Below, piece by piece: positions 37,828 through 39,623 of a DNA stretch of 39,623 nt. A program made the position numbers and the translations under genes. The DNA comes from a virus. The DNA lies in IMG/VR virus record IMGVR_UViG_3300020455_001391, positions 1-39,623 of that record. The stretch is one strand, 5' to 3'. The notes beneath the pieces were generated by a model that was given only the letters and a program-made list of their open reading frames with translations, had not been told where the DNA came from and did not search any database. Within the stretch, counting starts at the first letter, position 1. Each line of letters starts with the position of its first letter.

Positions 37828-38750
37828 AAAAGATACTTTTTCCTGTTCCGGGAATTAGACAAGAGGTGAGTTTAACAACGCATCAACAGCATCAAAATGC
37901 ATTGATTGAAGTCTCCTCTTCGATTATAAAGAGCCTTGGAATTTTAGACTCCGAATGGACTGTACTGTATGGCTTGGAAGCTGTAGAAGGAGCTCCCAAT
38001 TGGCAGATCAGTGCAGGAGCTGTATATCATGATGGAGAGGTCTATTTATGTGATGGAATTCAAGGTAATGATGGCGGAAATGTTCCGGTGCTTACAATCA
38101 CTGAAACCAATATTGGTCAAGCAGCCAAGTTCTCAGATTTCATAGACCGTCATGTTCATAAAGACTTCAAATTAGTCCTAAGCTTTGCAGCCAGTGACAG
38201 TGCAGATGTCAACTACTCTGACTTGGTAAGGGTGGATGAAAAGATTGTCAATTTGCTTCAGCTAGAGAGCCGATTAACTGATTTAAAAAATGAGATTCTT
38301 GGTGGAGCTGATGCTGCGTTTGATACTCTTATAGAGCTTCAAGCTGCTCTTGGTAATGATGAAGACTTTGCCGCCACCGTAACGGCTGCACTGGCCACAA
38401 AAATGGCACTTGGAGTAACTACACTAGATGAGACAGCTTTTACAGAAGGTACTAATTGGAACATAAATAATAGCAGCTACATCAAGAAGAATGGTAATGG
38501 ATGGATAGACGTTTTATTGGATGTTATTCCTGATGGAGCTAGTTATCCTTCGAATATTACAGTAGCTACGCTACCAATAGGTTCACGACCTGCCAATTCT
38601 CTTAGCGGCATTATTGGTCGTGCTGTTGATGTTGATACTCATACTGTATTTTATTTCAATGTTAATTCAAATGGAACTATTCAGATAGTCCCTCCAACGG
38701 GGTCAGTTCCAGAGAGAATGATCATTAAGGTATCATACTTTAATAGCTAA
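37824..38750 (+). CDS. Tail fibre protein
   Basis: A 308-residue fibre. Residues 1-130 form an attachment part with YGLEAVEGAPNWQISAGAVYHDGEVYL. Residues 150-195 hold LKNEILGGADAAFDTLIELQAALGNDEDF, a classic tail-fibre repeat. The C-terminal 110 residues are a beta-rich receptor-binding part (GRAVDVDTHTVFYFNVNSNG). No chaperone gene follows, unlike Mu S/U. It is the last structural gene of the window. Confidence 0.8.
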   Translation: MKKILFPVPGIRQEVSLTTHQQHQNALIEVSSSIIKSLGILDSEWTVLYGLEAVEGAPNWQISAGAVYHDGEVYLCDGIQGNDGGNVPVLTITETNIGQAAKFSDFIDRHVHKDFKLVLSFAASDSADVNYSDLVRVDEKIVNLLQLESRLTDLKNEILGGADAAFDTLIELQAALGNDEDFAATVTAALATKMALGVTTLDETAFTEGTNWNINNSSYIKKNGNGWIDVLLDVIPDGASYPSNITVATLPIGSRPANSLSGIIGRAVDVDTHTVFYFNVNSNGTIQIVPPTGSVPERMIIKVSYFNS

Positions 38751-38764
38751 AACAGAAAATAATC

Positions 38765-38782
38765 AAGGCAGTGTCGCGCCTT
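38765..38782 (+). terminator. Weak hairpin after the tail fibre gene
   Basis: AAGGC (38765-38769) pairs with GCCTT (38778-38782) around AGTGTCGC, followed by TAT. It is short and probably partial. The loop holds GTGTCG, as in the hairpins at 14971-15013. Confidence 0.4.
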
Positions 38783-38816
38783 TATAAGTACATTTTAAAC
38801 CAAATAAAGAACAATA

Positions 38817-39623
38817 ATGGTGCGACAAAAACCGCGTCTTAAGACGCCAATTACTTATTATGGAGGCAAGCAGCAAATGCTGCAACATATCCTTCCGCTC
38901 ATTCCTGAGCATAACACTTACACCGAAGCTTTTGCAGGTGGATTAGCTGTTTTCTGGGCTAAAGAGCCTGTTAAGTGTGAAGTGATTAATGATGTAGATC
39001 AGGAGATTGTAAACTTCTACGAGATTATAAGATCGAACCCTGAAGGCTTTCAGAATGAAGTCAATAAGACCCTTCATAGTCGTAGTCAATACGAGGATGC
39101 TTTAACTATTTATCACAACCCACACATGTTCTCTAAGGTAAAAAGAGCATGGGCGTTTTGGATACTCACTTCCCAAGGTTTTGTGAGTAAGATTGGCACA
39201 TGGGGATATGATAAAGAGGGCAAGCAGCCTCTTAGAGTAAACGGTAAAAAGCATCTTGATTTAACACCTTATACCGAGCGATTAGAGCGTGTGACAATCG
39301 ATAATAATGATGCCTTGAGGATCATTTCAGCACATGACTCCAAAGAGTGTTTTCACTACATCGACCCACCGTATATTTTTTCTAATCAAGGCCATTATAA
39401 TGGGTATAACGAGAGTGATTTTGAACGACTTTTAAGCCTACTCAGTAAGATAGAGGGTAAATTTATGCTGTCTAGCTACCCTAGTGAAATCTTAGAAAAG
39501 TACACGAAACAAAACGGATGGGTTACCTTTAAATTTACGAAACAACTGGCTGCAAGCAAGTCTGGTAAGGGTAAAAAGGTAGAGGTTTTAACCTTGAATT
39601 ATGATTGTGGAATAGGTGGGTAA
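38817..39623 (+). CDS. D12-class adenine-N6 DNA methyltransferase (Dam-like)
   Basis: Methylates adenine N6 in DNA. The 268 residues have the D12 layout: YYGGK (14-18), motif I EAFAGG (37-42) for S-adenosylmethionine binding, a middle specificity region and motif IV DPPY (183-186). No partner nuclease is seen. It lies at the right end of the phage, after the fibre gene, where Mu has com-mom, so it is likely the late-expressed anti-restriction gene. The start follows an A-rich leader. The stop codon is the last three bases of the window. Confidence 0.92.
   Translation: MVRQKPRLKTPITYYGGKQQMLQHILPLIPEHNTYTEAFAGGLAVFWAKEPVKCEVINDVDQEIVNFYEIIRSNPEGFQNEVNKTLHSRSQYEDALTIYHNPHMFSKVKRAWAFWILTSQGFVSKIGTWGYDKEGKQPLRVNGKKHLDLTPYTERLERVTIDNNDALRIISAHDSKECFHYIDPPYIFSNQGHYNGYNESDFERLLSLLSKIEGKFMLSSYPSEILEKYTKQNGWVTFKFTKQLAASKSGKGKKVEVLTLNYDCGIGG

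Noticed and set aside
37329-37862. Antisense open frame of 177 codons over the gp48-like gene
   Set aside because: The plus-strand frame has ATGA couplings on both sides and fits the operon; the antisense frame does not.

Overview
The window reads as an almost complete transposable (Mu-like) prophage of a Bacteroidota host. It runs from the stop codon of a leftward repressor gene (base 1) to the stop codon of a rightward adenine methylase gene (base 39623). The Mu class follows from a DDE transposase of MuA type, a MuB-type AAA ATPase directly downstream, a Gam protein, and a Mu-type head (gp27/gp28/gp29/F/G-like). The Bacteroidota host is inferred from the tail and baseplate families (DUF2586 sheath, DUF6046, compact spike and J-like proteins), the HeH/LEM protein, A-rich leaders before many starts, and several repeat types common in that phylum. 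The genus cannot be told from sequence alone. No rRNA, CRISPR array, insertion sequence or integrase was seen.

Layout. (1) 1-1302: immunity switch, with a LexA/S24-type repressor facing left, a small HTH (Ner/Cro-like) gene facing right, and an 87-bp operator region between them. (2) 1336-5036: transposition genes A and B. (3) 5033-12910: early/semi-essential cassette of small genes packed with recurring 8-bp start/stop overlaps behind strong GGAGG sites; it includes an HD phosphohydrolase, a P-loop ATPase, Gam, a deoxyribosyltransferase-like protein and a Gp16/GemA-like protein. A non-coding stretch at 10125-10375 holds a cloverleaf-like repeat, a long hairpin and a tRNA-like element. (4) 12962-15521: accessory genes: a cytosine-C5 methylase, a BRO-N antirepressor preceded by a probable antisense-RNA control region with a leader ORF, and a lipoprotein-like moron between terminators. 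(5) 15590-22731, minus strand: HTH protein, mini membrane protein, head-tail proteins, F-like head protein with a C-terminal nuclease-like domain, DUF935 portal, DUF1320, and terminase large and small subunits. (6) 22732-22892: divergent late control region with ATTGATGC repeats. (7) 22893-38750, plus strand: ClpP-like protease/scaffold, major capsid, lysis genes (M15 endolysin, 3TM-type holin), sheath, tube, tail chaperones joined by a -1 frameshift, tape measure, baseplate, beta-helix-like and fibre proteins. (8) 38817-39623: D12-class adenine methylase at the right end, where Mu carries its DNA-modification gene.

How it works together. The repressor keeps the transposition operon silent; its intact Ser/Lys dyad and Ala-Gly site suggest RecA-linked self-cleavage. 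The BRO antirepressor offers a second induction route and looks RNA-controlled. A and B replicate the genome by transposition, Gam protects DNA ends, and two methylases of different chemistry plus nucleotide-metabolism enzymes suggest protection against restriction. Late genes form two diverging operons. Many intergenic and gene-end positions carry host-type repetitive elements, some of which now encode protein tails, implying long residence in this host lineage.
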